In this document: piece by piece, positions 25,894 through 33,838 of the stretch
Position numbering within the stretch: position 1 is the stretch's first letter
Layout: every line of letters starts with the position of its first letter
NCBI GenBank assembly: GCA_022821965.1
Contig: JAJECN010000008.1
Span: 1 to 33,952, forward strand
Origin: Candidatus Poribacteria bacterium
GTDB taxonomy: Bacteria > Poribacteria > WGA-4E > WGA-3G
Reading direction: 5' to 3'
Length of the DNA: 33,952 nt
Made by a program: the position numbers and the translations under genes
Notes under the pieces: model-generated
What the model was told of the DNA's origin: nothing
The model's database searches: none
The model's input: the letters and a program-made list of their open reading frames with translations, nothing else

Positions 25894-27003
25894 ATGAAGC
25901 ACGGCTTGACTTTTAACAGTATGTCTACCCCTAAAAGCAAGGTTTATCTGAAATTGCTCCCCATCTACTGCATTTTGACGGTATGTCTCGTCCTGCTATT
26001 CGGATGTGCCGACCCAAGTACGCAAAAGAAGAGTGAGGAGACGGATGCCACTGCCACCAAAAAGATCAAAATCGGCTTGTCTATGGATTCCTTGCGCGTG
26101 GAACGGTGGCAGAAAGACAGGGATATTTTCACGGCTGAGGCAGAGAAACTCGGTGCTGAGGTTATCGTCCAATCTGCTGATGGCGATGAACGCCGACAAA
26201 ACGAACAAGCAGAGAATATGATTACGCAAGGCGTGGATGTGCTTGTTGTCATTCCCAAAGATAGTGTCGCTGCTGCCCAAATCGTCCAAGCTGCGCATGC
26301 AGAGGGAATCAAGGTGATCGCGTATGACCGATTGATCCGAGAAAGTTCACTTGATCTCTATATCTCCTTTGACAATGAGCAGGTTGGGTATTTGCAAGCC
26401 GAGTATATCCTCCGTCAGAAGCCAAAGGGTGCTTACTTTTTGCTCGGCGGTGCGCCAACCGACAATAACGCACAACTCCTTCGGCAGGGGCAGCTCCGTG
26501 CCTTACAGCCCGCGATTGATAGTGGCGATATTCGATTGGTGGCGGGAGGCGAGCATTGGGCGGTTAATTGGGACCCACGTGACGCACTCAAGAAGGCAGA
26601 ACAGGTTTTGACGCAGACAAACAACGAAATAGATGCTGTCGTTGCCTCTAATGATGGCACTGCTGGTGGCGTTATACAGGCACTTGAAGGTCAGAATTTG
26701 GCGGGAACTGTCCTTGTTTCTGGACAGGATGCGGAACTCGCTGCATGCCAACGGATTGTTAAGGGTACACAAACTATGACGGTTTACAAGCCGATTCACC
26801 TCATCGCAACGAAGGCGGCACAAGCCGCTGTTGCACTCGCAAAGGGTGAAACGATCTCCGAAGCCACACAGACCGTTAATAACGGCAAAATTGATGTGCC
26901 ATCAATCCTGCTGACACCCATCCAAGTTGACAAGGAAAACCTGGACGAAGAGGTTATTAAAGATGGGTTTCACACACACGAAGCGGTTTATCAAACAGAG
27001 TAG
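25894..27003 (+). CDS. XylF-like sugar-binding lipoprotein (periplasmic binding protein)
   Basis: 369 residues, ATG with AAAGGAG upstream. Lipobox LLFGC with Cys38, then a charged linker. The binding-protein fold matches XylF: IKIGLSMDSLRVERWQKDRD, AENMITQGVDVLVVIPKDS, VKVIAYDRLI, ISFDNEQVGYLQAEYIL, FLLGGAPTDNNAQLLRQGQ, AVVASNDGTAGGVIQAL, VSGQDAELAACQRIVKGTQT. Known XylF binds D-xylose for an ABC importer. The partner ATPase (xylG) and permease (xylH) are not in the window, so the transport partner is elsewhere and the sugar is uncertain. Its stop codon is the first TAG of the MITE-like element that follows. Confidence 0.85.
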   Translation: MKHGLTFNSMSTPKSKVYLKLLPIYCILTVCLVLLFGCADPSTQKKSEETDATATKKIKIGLSMDSLRVERWQKDRDIFTAEAEKLGAEVIVQSADGDERRQNEQAENMITQGVDVLVVIPKDSVAAAQIVQAAHAEGIKVIAYDRLIRESSLDLYISFDNEQVGYLQAEYILRQKPKGAYFLLGGAPTDNNAQLLRQGQLRALQPAIDSGDIRLVAGGEHWAVNWDPRDALKKAEQVLTQTNNEIDAVVASNDGTAGGVIQALEGQNLAGTVLVSGQDAELAACQRIVKGTQTMTVYKPIHLIATKAAQAAVALAKGETISEATQTVNNGKIDVPSILLTPIQVDKENLDEEVIKDGFHTHEAVYQTE

Positions 27004-27238
27004 TTGTCAGTACGATTTTTCTGCGAAAAATCTTTCGGGACTCGGTTATCAGTTTGCCTCGCAGTGAGAGTTCGGTTTTTCTACGAAAAACTTTTTAGTT
27101 GTCAGTTAAGCGATTTTGGTCGTGGCACATTAGATAACCGCCACAAACATCTCTTTAACTGGTAACTGATGACTGAAAGGGTTGCGTAGCAACCCGTACT
27201 GATAACTATTCCTCTGACAACTGGCAACTGAAAACTAA
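27001..27238. repeat. MITE-like intergenic element, copy 5 (compound)
   Basis: Opens tagttgtcag exactly at the stop codon of the XylF-like gene and ends near ctgaaaacta at 27237. It appears to be two or three units joined together: internal ends such as agttgtcagttaagc at 27101 and gataacta at 27201-27208 recur. It also holds two matching small hairpins, GATTTTTC/GAAAAATC at 27013-27032 and GGTTTTTC/GAAAAACT at 27073-27092. These differ but keep their pairing, which hints at selection on RNA structure or at repeated copying of one hairpin. Confidence 0.7.
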
Positions 27239-27244
27239 TACAAT

Positions 27245-28420
27245 ATGCCTATTTTTCTCATTGGGACGAATGCGCCAGACATCGGAATCGGTGACCGGCT
27301 GAGTTGGATGTGGCGTTCCGATGCCTATCAAAACATCATTGTTATCGCACTTCTTGTTGGCGCGGCATGGCTTCTCCGATATGCTTCACAGCAAGAGTAT
27401 TGGCGGAACGCCGCGAGACAGATTCGCAGAAATCGTCTTGCGATGGTCTGTCTCTTTATTCTCTTGGGCTACCTCGTTATCGGTGTATTGGATAGTATCG
27501 GTTGGCGTGACCCGTTGATACGGCGAACCGACCAGACACTCACCCGAAACGAAAGCGGTGCCGTTGTCTATAGACCGAGAACCTTGAGTCTCCTTGATAG
27601 ACTCTGCACACCTCTTCGAGAGCGGACCGAGAAAACCTATTCTGCTCCGTTAGCAACGCATCTGTATGCGAAAAGTACTCTCCAGACACCGGATGGACGA
27701 ACGGTTCGAGATTATCCGCCGCTTGCGTATCCACGAAGCCATCTCTTAGGTACCGATAAGGTGGGCAGCGATGTCTTCTACCGCGCCCTAAAAGGCATTC
27801 GCACTGGACTTATTATCGGTGGATTTACTACATTGATTGCCGTGCCGTTTGCCATATTTTTCGGTGTCATTGCCGGTTACTTCGGCGGCAGGATAGATGA
27901 TGCTGTTCAGTATATCTACGCCACGCTTGATTCGATCCCATCTATCTTGCTTATCGTTGCCTTCATGCTCCTCTTTGGACAGGGGTTATTCAATCTGTGT
28001 CTCATCATGGGGATCAGCAGTTGGACAGGTCTCTGCCGAGTCTTGCGCGGCGAAACCTTAAAGCTTCGAGAATTGGAGTACATACAAGCCGCCGAAGCGT
28101 TTGGTGTACGTCGTGGGCTTATTATTCTCAAACATCTTATTCCAAATCTGATGCATATTGTGTTAATCTCCACTATCTTGCGATTTAGTGGATTGGTTCT
28201 GGCAGAGGCGTTGCTCAGTTATCTCCAAATCGGCGTTGATCCGACGACGGGAAGTTGGGGGAATATGATTAACACGGCGCGATTGGAACTTGCTCGCGAC
28301 CCGATTGTTTGGTGGAATCTCGCTGCAGCGTTTACGTTTATGTTTGGACTCGTGTTACCTGCGAATCTCTTCGGCGATGCCGTTCGCGATGCCTTGGATC
28401 CGAGGTTGCGGACGGAGTAG
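27245..28420 (+). CDS. ABC transporter permease, OppC/DppC family
   Basis: 391 residues. It opens with two membrane segments (IIVIALLVGAAWLLRYA and AMVCLFILLGYLVIGVLD) in the OppC-N region, then a long extracytoplasmic loop, then the permease domain: SHLLGTDKVGSDVFYRALKG, GLIIGGFTTLIAVPFAIFFG, ATLDSIPSILLIVAFM, the EAA-like ATPase contact loop (ETLKLRELEYIQAAEAFGV) and a final GNMINTARLELARDP then DALDPRLR. Such permeases import peptides or nickel with DppB, DppD and DppF. None of the partners are in the window. The ATG has no clear ribosome site and lies just after a repeat element, so the start is tentative. Confidence 0.88.
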   Translation: MPIFLIGTNAPDIGIGDRLSWMWRSDAYQNIIVIALLVGAAWLLRYASQQEYWRNAARQIRRNRLAMVCLFILLGYLVIGVLDSIGWRDPLIRRTDQTLTRNESGAVVYRPRTLSLLDRLCTPLRERTEKTYSAPLATHLYAKSTLQTPDGRTVRDYPPLAYPRSHLLGTDKVGSDVFYRALKGIRTGLIIGGFTTLIAVPFAIFFGVIAGYFGGRIDDAVQYIYATLDSIPSILLIVAFMLLFGQGLFNLCLIMGISSWTGLCRVLRGETLKLRELEYIQAAEAFGVRRGLIILKHLIPNLMHIVLISTILRFSGLVLAEALLSYLQIGVDPTTGSWGNMINTARLELARDPIVWWNLAAAFTFMFGLVLPANLFGDAVRDALDPRLRTE

Positions 28421-28539
28421 GTAACTGAACGGAAGGGGAGGCTTTATGAAAACGGTATTTAAGTTCGCAATAAGTAGTTTTGGGATTGAAAATAATTTTA
28501 AAAATCTGCCTTAAACCCACGTATTTATTGACTTTTTCC

Positions 28540-28570
28540 TTGATTTTGTTTATGAAAAAAATGCTATAAT
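28540..28570 (+). promoter_or_regulatory. promoter-like site in the gap
   Basis: Plus-strand TTGATT at 28540-28545 and perfect TATAAT at 28565-28570, spacing 19. It faces no evident gene and would direct a transcript through the palindrome at 28584 and antisense to the small gene ending at 28784. Confidence 0.35.
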
Positions 28571-28583
28571 ATAGGAAGTTAAG

Positions 28584-28603
28584 AGGGGAGCGGTCACTCC
28601 CCT
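28584..28603. terminator. palindrome aggggag/ctcccct
   Basis: 7-base perfect arms (28584-28590, 28597-28603), 6-base loop, no T-run. It is similar in design to other GC palindromes in the window and lies 160 bases beyond the permease stop. Confidence 0.4.
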
Positions 28604-28689
28604 ATACAATACAGAAAATTTGAGTTGCATTTATTTTCTGTAGTAGTATTTTCTATTATGGTTCACACCACCATTATAGTGTTGACTAT

Positions 28690-28716
28690 ACACCGTTCTA
28701 TGCAGGAGAACGGTGT
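28690..28716. repeat. perfect 10-base inverted repeat
   Basis: Arms 28690-28699 (acaccgttct) and 28707-28716 (agaacggtgt) with a 7-base loop. It has TTGACT (28682) before it and TATAAT (28723) after it, but these are too far apart to form one promoter. It may be an operator or an insertion scar. Confidence 0.5.
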
Positions 28717-28783
28717 TATGTGTATAATAACCGAAACCTTGAAACTATCTTTTGGAAGTTTATCAAGGAAGCCGTCCTGTAAC

Positions 28784-29191
28784 CTATGCTGCTTCAAATG
28801 CTTCACGCCTAAAGATTTCTGTAATTTTATCCCATTTAGGATATGCAGCTATTTTCACAGCGAGTTCAGCGATCTCTTTGGGGGTTGGTTGCTCACCGTT
28901 GTCTTTACCAAAAATACACTTGCGGGGGTAATCCGTGCATTTACCTTCCTTTTTAAAGATAAAAGCGTTAATTCTCGGTATATCCTCGTTCCATTGTTCC
29001 GAGAGATGCATAATCATGTGGTTAATGTATGCGTATCTCTGTCTTGCCATTTCGCTAAGATATTGGTCCCAACCAAGCAGTTTCCATATCTCTGTCGTTT
29101 TTGCCCAGCCTTGTGAACGGAGGTGCAACATGATAATGTAAGCATCCATCTTGATTTTAGGGTCTCTTGGATTCGGTTTCGGTTTATCCAT
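28784..29191 (-). CDS. small unrecognised protein next to the restriction-modification genes
   Basis: 135 residues from the ATG at 29191, chosen because AAGGAG lies 6 bases upstream. A longer frame to 29326 would translate a terminator hairpin and is rejected. The protein is soluble and helical: MDKPKPNPRDPKIKMDAYIIML, then GWAKTTEIWKLLGWDQYLSEM, RYAYINHMIMHLSEQWNED, two cysteines in GKCTDYPRKCIFG, and PKWDKITEIFRREAFEAA at the end. I do not recognise the family. It is divergent from the methyltransferase gene and may be a control or accessory protein of that locus, but the only support is position. A terminator in its leader suggests regulation. Confidence 0.5.
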   Translation of the reverse strand: MDKPKPNPRDPKIKMDAYIIMLHLRSQGWAKTTEIWKLLGWDQYLSEMARQRYAYINHMIMHLSEQWNEDIPRINAFIFKKEGKCTDYPRKCIFGKDNGEQPTPKEIAELAVKIAAYPKWDKITEIFRREAFEAA

Positions 29192-29197
29192 GTGATA

Positions 29198-29203
29198 CTC
29201 CTT
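29198..29203 (-). promoter_or_regulatory. ribosome binding site fixing the start at 29191
   Basis: Minus-strand AAGGAG, 6 bases before the ATG at 29191. It decides for the 135-residue protein. Confidence 0.65.
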
Positions 29204-29248
29204 GATATAGTGATCTGGAAACTGCTGCATAACTTCAATAAGATTGAT

Positions 29249-29276
29249 AAAAAAGAACCCTTGTGTGTAAGGGGTT
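29249..29276 (-). terminator. intrinsic terminator in the leader of the small gene
   Basis: Minus-strand hairpin AACCCCTT/AAGGGTT (29276-29256, loop of 6, one bulged C) followed at once by CTTTTTTA. It lies 58 bases before the ATG at 29191, on the same strand, where the only minus-strand transcript would be that gene's own leader. A second possible hairpin (ctgct/agcag) lies further upstream near 29290-29315. Confidence 0.6.
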
Positions 29277-29414
29277 GCTTTAAATCTGCTGTTTTTGCTA
29301 CAATAGCAGTAGTCTATGAAAAGCAATCCTGCTTTTTACCTAAAGGGGATCCATCAATTCGCCTTTTTAACTACTGAAATTATAACATATTCATAGAATT
29401 AAAACAAGCGAAAA

Positions 29415-29440
29415 ATCGAGGAATCGAGGAACATCGAGGA
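29415..29440. repeat. three short direct repeats before the methyltransferase gene
   Basis: ATCGAGGA at 29415, 29423 and 29433. They lie just upstream of the AGGTAGGA ribosome site of the gene at 29455. They could be a regulator-binding array or a slippage tract. Confidence 0.6.
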
Positions 29441-29454
29441 AAGGTAGGATAACT

Positions 29455-32331
29455 ATGGCAGACACCCGAACCCCAAAACAGAATCCGGCGCAAACACAGT
29501 CATACCAACACGGAACGGAAACTCGAAGCAACATTCCAGCCACAGGTATCGCACCAGATGGAGATATTCCCTACATGCCTGGAACGAAATATTACTATAA
29601 TCCGCATCTTCAACCTATACTTCGCTTCGCTTCTGAAGGGAAGATTTCATTGCCGACGCGAGTGTCTTTGTTAATAAAAGAGGCACAAAGGCGAACATTG
29701 ACTGAGGACGAGGCATGGGAACTTGTTGATACGCTGCTCCACGCCCAACCGTGGCTAGAGTGGGCAAATAAACGCGAAGAGGGTGAATCCTTTTCTGTTG
29801 ATCCAGTGCCACTCTTTATTCACGAAGAGTTGAGAGCGGAAGCTATCCTTGAAACTGCTCAACGCAACGATCTCCAGCGCGATCTTTTTACCGACCCGCA
29901 GCAGACATACCGAGAAGCCGTGCGATTTTATAAGCATGATGTTCCGTGGGCGAACCGCCTTATTCTGGGTGATAGTTTGGAGGTCATGGATTCCTTAGTA
30001 AACCGCGAAGGAATCGGGGGAGAGGTACAGATGATTTATGTTGACCCTCCGTACGGTATTGACTTCCGTTCCAATTTTCAACCTGATGTTTTTCAAACTA
30101 AAGTTGGGGATAGCGATAGACATCTCACACGCGAAGTAGAACAGATTAAGGCGTATGGCGATACGTGGGAATTAGGAGTTCATTCCTATCTCTCTTATCT
30201 CAGGCAACGTTTGGTCGTTGCGTGTGAATTACTAAAGGATTCTGGAAGTATCTTTGTTCAGATAAGTGATGCTAACGTTCATCGGGTTCGCTGCTTGCTT
30301 GATGAGGTGTTTAAACCAGAAAATTTTGTAGCAGAGATTCCCTTTAGAACTCGAACTACATCTAAAAGTAAGTATTTAACAGTAGTTAACGACTTTATCC
30401 TCTGGTACGCTAAAGAACGGACACAATTGAAATTTCATCGGCTCTTTGTGAAGAAGGAGAGGGGAACTAGATTTTCAAAGGCAGAATTACCAACTGGAGA
30501 AATAGTCTCTGTTTCTGCTGAGGATGATCTACCTGAAGGGACTAAGTTTTTTACACACGATGATCTTAGGGGAGGAGCCAGCCCTGGACAACCCTTTAAA
30601 TTCCGTAATAAAGTATATAATCCAACAAGTCGAGGGGGATGGAGATGTACCCTTGATGGGTTATCAAGATTGGAAAAAGCAGACAGACTCATAGCACAAA
30701 AGAGGAACATAGGCTATAAATATTACTTTTCTGACTTTCCTTATAGTGAGTCAGATAATCTTTGGAACGAACTACTTTATGAACAAAACAAAAGTTACGT
30801 AGTCCAAACAAACGCAACCGTCATCAAACGTTGCATGCTTATGAGCACCGATCCAGGGGACCTGGTAATTGACCCGACGTGTGGAAGTGGTACTACAGCT
30901 TATGTTGCCGAGGAGTGGGGAAGACGCTGGATTACTATTGATACCTCTCGGATTGCAATTACAATAGCGCGTAATAGAATCCTTGCCGCAACTTATCCTT
31001 ATTACAAACTCAAGGACGAATCAGTAGACATTGCCGGTGGCTTGGAACTTAATACTACTCCACATATCAAGTTAAGCGACATCGCAAATAATGTAGCACT
31101 TGATCCGATTTTTGACAAACATGATCGGATCCTTACAGAGAAGTTAGCAACTTTGAACGCCTTATTGTCCCAGGTTACCCCTGAGATTCGGCAAAAGCTT
31201 CGGCGAAAGTTGGAGGCAAAAAGGAAGAAGGACATTACGGATGCCGATCGGCGGCGTTTGGATCTGCCCGAAACGGCATGGGAAGAATGGGAAGTGCCAT
31301 ATGACACAGACTCCATGTGGCCAGAGGCATTGCAAAAGGCATTGCTTGCGTATCGGAAAGCATGGCGGGCGAAGATGGATGAAGTAAACACTTGCATCAC
31401 TGAGACTACGAAACCAGAGGAGTTAGTCGATGATCCGAAGACTGATACAAATCTGATGCGAGTCAGTGGTCCTTTTACTGTAGAATCTGTGCAGCCGAAG
31501 GCAGTATCGTTAGATGCTGAAGCAACTTTTACTGATGAATTGGATACGGAACCTGAGAACGCTGCGGCGTATTTGGAACTGACGTATCAGCTGCTGAAAG
31601 AGGACGGTATTAATTGTGACAATGTAGAAAGGAAATTTGCAAGGCTGGACAGGATTGCGGATGAAAATTTTCACGCGGAAGGCATTTTTGAAGATGACGA
31701 TAGAGATGTAGGTGTTGTGCTTTGCCCGCGACATGGGACAATAACAGCTTTACAAGTGGAGAAATGCTTGCGTAAGGCAAGGCGGCGGTACGAAGTTTTG
31801 TTGTTCGCAGGATTCCACTTTGAAGCGGAGGCACAAGCGATTATTCAGGAGAAACATCGATGGCTAGACACGTACCAAGTACCTATCCCAGCTGATTTCG
31901 TAATGGGCGGGCTGCTCAAACGGAAGCGTAACGATAGGCTTTTCACTGTCGTCGGTGCCCCACGGATAGAGGTGATACCGCTAAGTGATGGGCAATTCAA
32001 GGTTACGATGGAGGGTGTAGATACCTACAATCCATTTGACAACGCTGTTGAATCGACGCGGGCTGATCAGGTAGTGGCATGGTTTTTAGATAGCGATTAT
32101 GATGGTCGAGTCTTCCGCCCTATGCAGTCCTTTTTTCCAAATAAGACGGCATGGAAAAACATCGCAAAGTCGCTGAAAGGGGTAATAGACAAAGATATTT
32201 TAGATGCCTTTTCGGGTACGGAGTCGCTTCCGTTTTCAGAGGGAGAACATCAATGTATTGCTGTGAAGGTAATCGATAAGCGTGGAAATGAGTTGATGCG
32301 TTTTCATACGTTAGGAGGCTCAAATGAATAG
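29455..32331 (+). CDS. site-specific DNA methyltransferase of a helicase-linked restriction-modification system
   Basis: 958 residues, ATG with AGGTAGGA upstream. This is an N4/N6-type amino-methyltransferase: the catalytic motif IV DPPYG lies at residues 197-201, with MIYV before it, and the AdoMet loop DPTCGSGTT at 473-481. That order (IV before I) is the beta class, as in type III Mod proteins. The insert between them (about 300-450) is the likely target-recognition part. The C-terminal ~400 residues are an extra region not seen in simple methylases. The gene overlaps the next by 8 bases, so methylation and restriction subunits are coupled. The recognition sequence cannot be read from the sequence. 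Confidence 0.88.
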   Translation: MADTRTPKQNPAQTQSYQHGTETRSNIPATGIAPDGDIPYMPGTKYYYNPHLQPILRFASEGKISLPTRVSLLIKEAQRRTLTEDEAWELVDTLLHAQPWLEWANKREEGESFSVDPVPLFIHEELRAEAILETAQRNDLQRDLFTDPQQTYREAVRFYKHDVPWANRLILGDSLEVMDSLVNREGIGGEVQMIYVDPPYGIDFRSNFQPDVFQTKVGDSDRHLTREVEQIKAYGDTWELGVHSYLSYLRQRLVVACELLKDSGSIFVQISDANVHRVRCLLDEVFKPENFVAEIPFRTRTTSKSKYLTVVNDFILWYAKERTQLKFHRLFVKKERGTRFSKAELPTGEIVSVSAEDDLPEGTKFFTHDDLRGGASPGQPFKFRNKVYNPTSRGGWRCTLDGLSRLEKADRLIAQKRNIGYKYYFSDFPYSESDNLWNELLYEQNKSYVVQTNATVIKRCMLMSTDPGDLVIDPTCGSGTTAYVAEEWGRRWITIDTSRIAITIARNRILAATYPYYKLKDESVDIAGGLELNTTPHIKLSDIANNVALDPIFDKHDRILTEKLATLNALLSQVTPEIRQKLRRKLEAKRKKDITDADRRRLDLPETAWEEWEVPYDTDSMWPEALQKALLAYRKAWRAKMDEVNTCITETTKPEELVDDPKTDTNLMRVSGPFTVESVQPKAVSLDAEATFTDELDTEPENAAAYLELTYQLLKEDGINCDNVERKFARLDRIADENFHAEGIFEDDDRDVGVVLCPRHGTITALQVEKCLRKARRRYEVLLFAGFHFEAEAQAIIQEKHRWLDTYQVPIPADFVMGGLLKRKRNDRLFTVVGAPRIEVIPLSDGQFKVTMEGVDTYNPFDNAVESTRADQVVAWFLDSDYDGRVFRPMQSFFPNKTAWKNIAKSLKGVIDKDILDAFSGTESLPFSEGEHQCIAVKVIDKRGNELMRFHTLGGSNE

Positions 32332-33838
32332 AAACCATGGCGAGCAACAGGAACTTCCTATTCAGCCAGTAGATGAGCCGATTTTGTGTTCGCCCTACGA
32401 GGAACCTAGCAAACATTGGCATTACGATAGAGAGACTGGCAGGCCAAATCGAATTCCGGGTCGCCGTCCACCTGGTTACTGGATAGATGCTTATAGTACG
32501 CCTTACGAACAACTGGAACTGAGCATCATTCAGCAAGAAGGATGGAGCAGACTTTTGCTCGTGGAAAAGCTTCGCGCAGATGTGAAGAGGTGGCGGAAGA
32601 CTGGCTATAGAAACGCTACGAATGTTACGAAGCGGCTACTGCGGTATTGGCAGCGTGAGGACAGGGAAACTCCGCTTTTCTTCTGCCAGTTGGAGGCGGT
32701 GGAAACAGTTATTTACATTGCTGAAATTCGACGTGCTAAGCATCTTCTCGGTTTCACTCCGGATTTTAAGGACGAAGATTTAGAGCAACTTCGCGACGGG
32801 GAGTTGATTCGTTACGGATGTAAAATGGCGACTGGGAGCGGGAAAACAGTGGTGATGGCTATGCTGATTGCATGGGCATTCTGCAATCGTGGGAGAGAGC
32901 GGGCGGATACGCGGTTTCCATCAGCCGTCCTTGCCGTGTGCCCAGGTCTTATCATTAGAGATCGTTTAAAGGTTTTGCACCCAGGCGAAAAGGGTAATTA
33001 CTATGATAAGTTCGATTTAGTGCCGACGGAGTTCCAGAAGTATCTCATACGAGGTAAGATAAAGATTACTAACTGGCAGCAGTTGCAGTTGAAAACACCA
33101 AATACGGAAAATGGTACATCCTATCGCGTTGTAAACAAAGGCGAGGAAACAGATGAAGCGTACACGATCCGCATTTTGGAGGATCTTGCTGGGCGCGGTG
33201 AGATTATGGTCCTCAACGACGAAGGGCATCACGCCTACCGACTCCTAGACTCTAATATCAGCCTTAGCAGCGAAGATAAAGAGGAACAACGAACAGCTAC
33301 TGTGTGGATTCAGGGGTTGGATCGGATTCAGCAGGCGTGTGGGATTCGTTTTGCTGTTGATTTGTCGGCGACACCTATCTACCTTCGGAGCAGTGGGCAT
33401 CCAGAGGGTAAACCTTTTGATTGGATTGTGAGTGACTTTGGTTTGGGCGATGCAATTGAGAGCGGTATAACCAAGATTCCGCGCATTCCGATTAGCGATA
33501 GTACTGGGCGACCAGAGCCGAGGTATTTTCGGTTGTGGGAACATATCACGAATGAACTCGGCAAAAATCCAAGTCCTGCGGAAATATACGTCAAAGCCCA
33601 TGAGGCACTGACAATGCTTGCCACCCAATGGAGAGAGCAGTTTACTGCAATTGGGGATCCAGCCATACCCAATTGCATGATAGTCGTCTGTCCGGAGACG
33701 AGGATTGCCAAGGAATTTCATCAACGCATCTCTGGAGAAAAAGTATCGGATGGTGAAGTTCGTTATGAGCCCAGTGAAGTTTTTACCGAGTTGGAAAACA
33801 ACGATAAGGATACTAGTAGTGAGTCCATTTTACACTGA
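32324..33838 (+). CDS. truncated restriction subunit (DEAD/DEAH-type helicase, BPTD_3080-like)
   Basis: 504 residues here; intact relatives are about 900-1000, so only the first half remains. The start ATG overlaps the methyltransferase stop. Residues 15-50 carry DEPILCSPYEEPSKHW and RETGRPNRIPGRRPPGYW, a signature I recall from BPTD_3080-type restriction proteins. Helicase motifs follow: MATGSGKT (Walker A, ~168), LNDEGHHA (motif II) and DLSATPIYLR (motif III). The second RecA lobe and any nuclease domain are missing. The reading frame ends at 33838 inside sequence antisense to an IS630 transposase, so the gene is probably broken by insertion and restriction is lost, leaving an orphan methyltransferase. 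Confidence 0.85.
   Translation: MNRNHGEQQELPIQPVDEPILCSPYEEPSKHWHYDRETGRPNRIPGRRPPGYWIDAYSTPYEQLELSIIQQEGWSRLLLVEKLRADVKRWRKTGYRNATNVTKRLLRYWQREDRETPLFFCQLEAVETVIYIAEIRRAKHLLGFTPDFKDEDLEQLRDGELIRYGCKMATGSGKTVVMAMLIAWAFCNRGRERADTRFPSAVLAVCPGLIIRDRLKVLHPGEKGNYYDKFDLVPTEFQKYLIRGKIKITNWQQLQLKTPNTENGTSYRVVNKGEETDEAYTIRILEDLAGRGEIMVLNDEGHHAYRLLDSNISLSSEDKEEQRTATVWIQGLDRIQQACGIRFAVDLSATPIYLRSSGHPEGKPFDWIVSDFGLGDAIESGITKIPRIPISDSTGRPEPRYFRLWEHITNELGKNPSPAEIYVKAHEALTMLATQWREQFTAIGDPAIPNCMIVVCPETRIAKEFHQRISGEKVSDGEVRYEPSEVFTELENNDKDTSSESILH

Larger units (their letters stand above)
28421..28783. other. AT-rich gap after the permease gene with hairpins and a promoter-like site
   Basis: No credible gene in these 363 bases. 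They hold a promoter-like pair (28540-28570), a palindrome at 28584-28603 and a 10-base perfect inverted repeat at 28690-28716. A putative start codon at 28718 leads only into sequence antisense to the small gene, so I do not call it. Confidence 0.6.

Noticed and set aside
28625-29116. Plus-strand 163-codon open frame
   Set aside because: It is antisense to the small minus-strand gene, cysteine-rich and without a ribosome site.
29192-29326. Longer version of the small gene (180 residues)
   Set aside because: It would translate a terminator hairpin and T-run, whereas a clear AAGGAG precedes the ATG at 29191.
28784-29330. ToxIN-like type III toxin-antitoxin (terminator ahead of a small gene)
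   Set aside because: There are no tandem RNA repeats before the terminator and the protein does not resemble ToxN.
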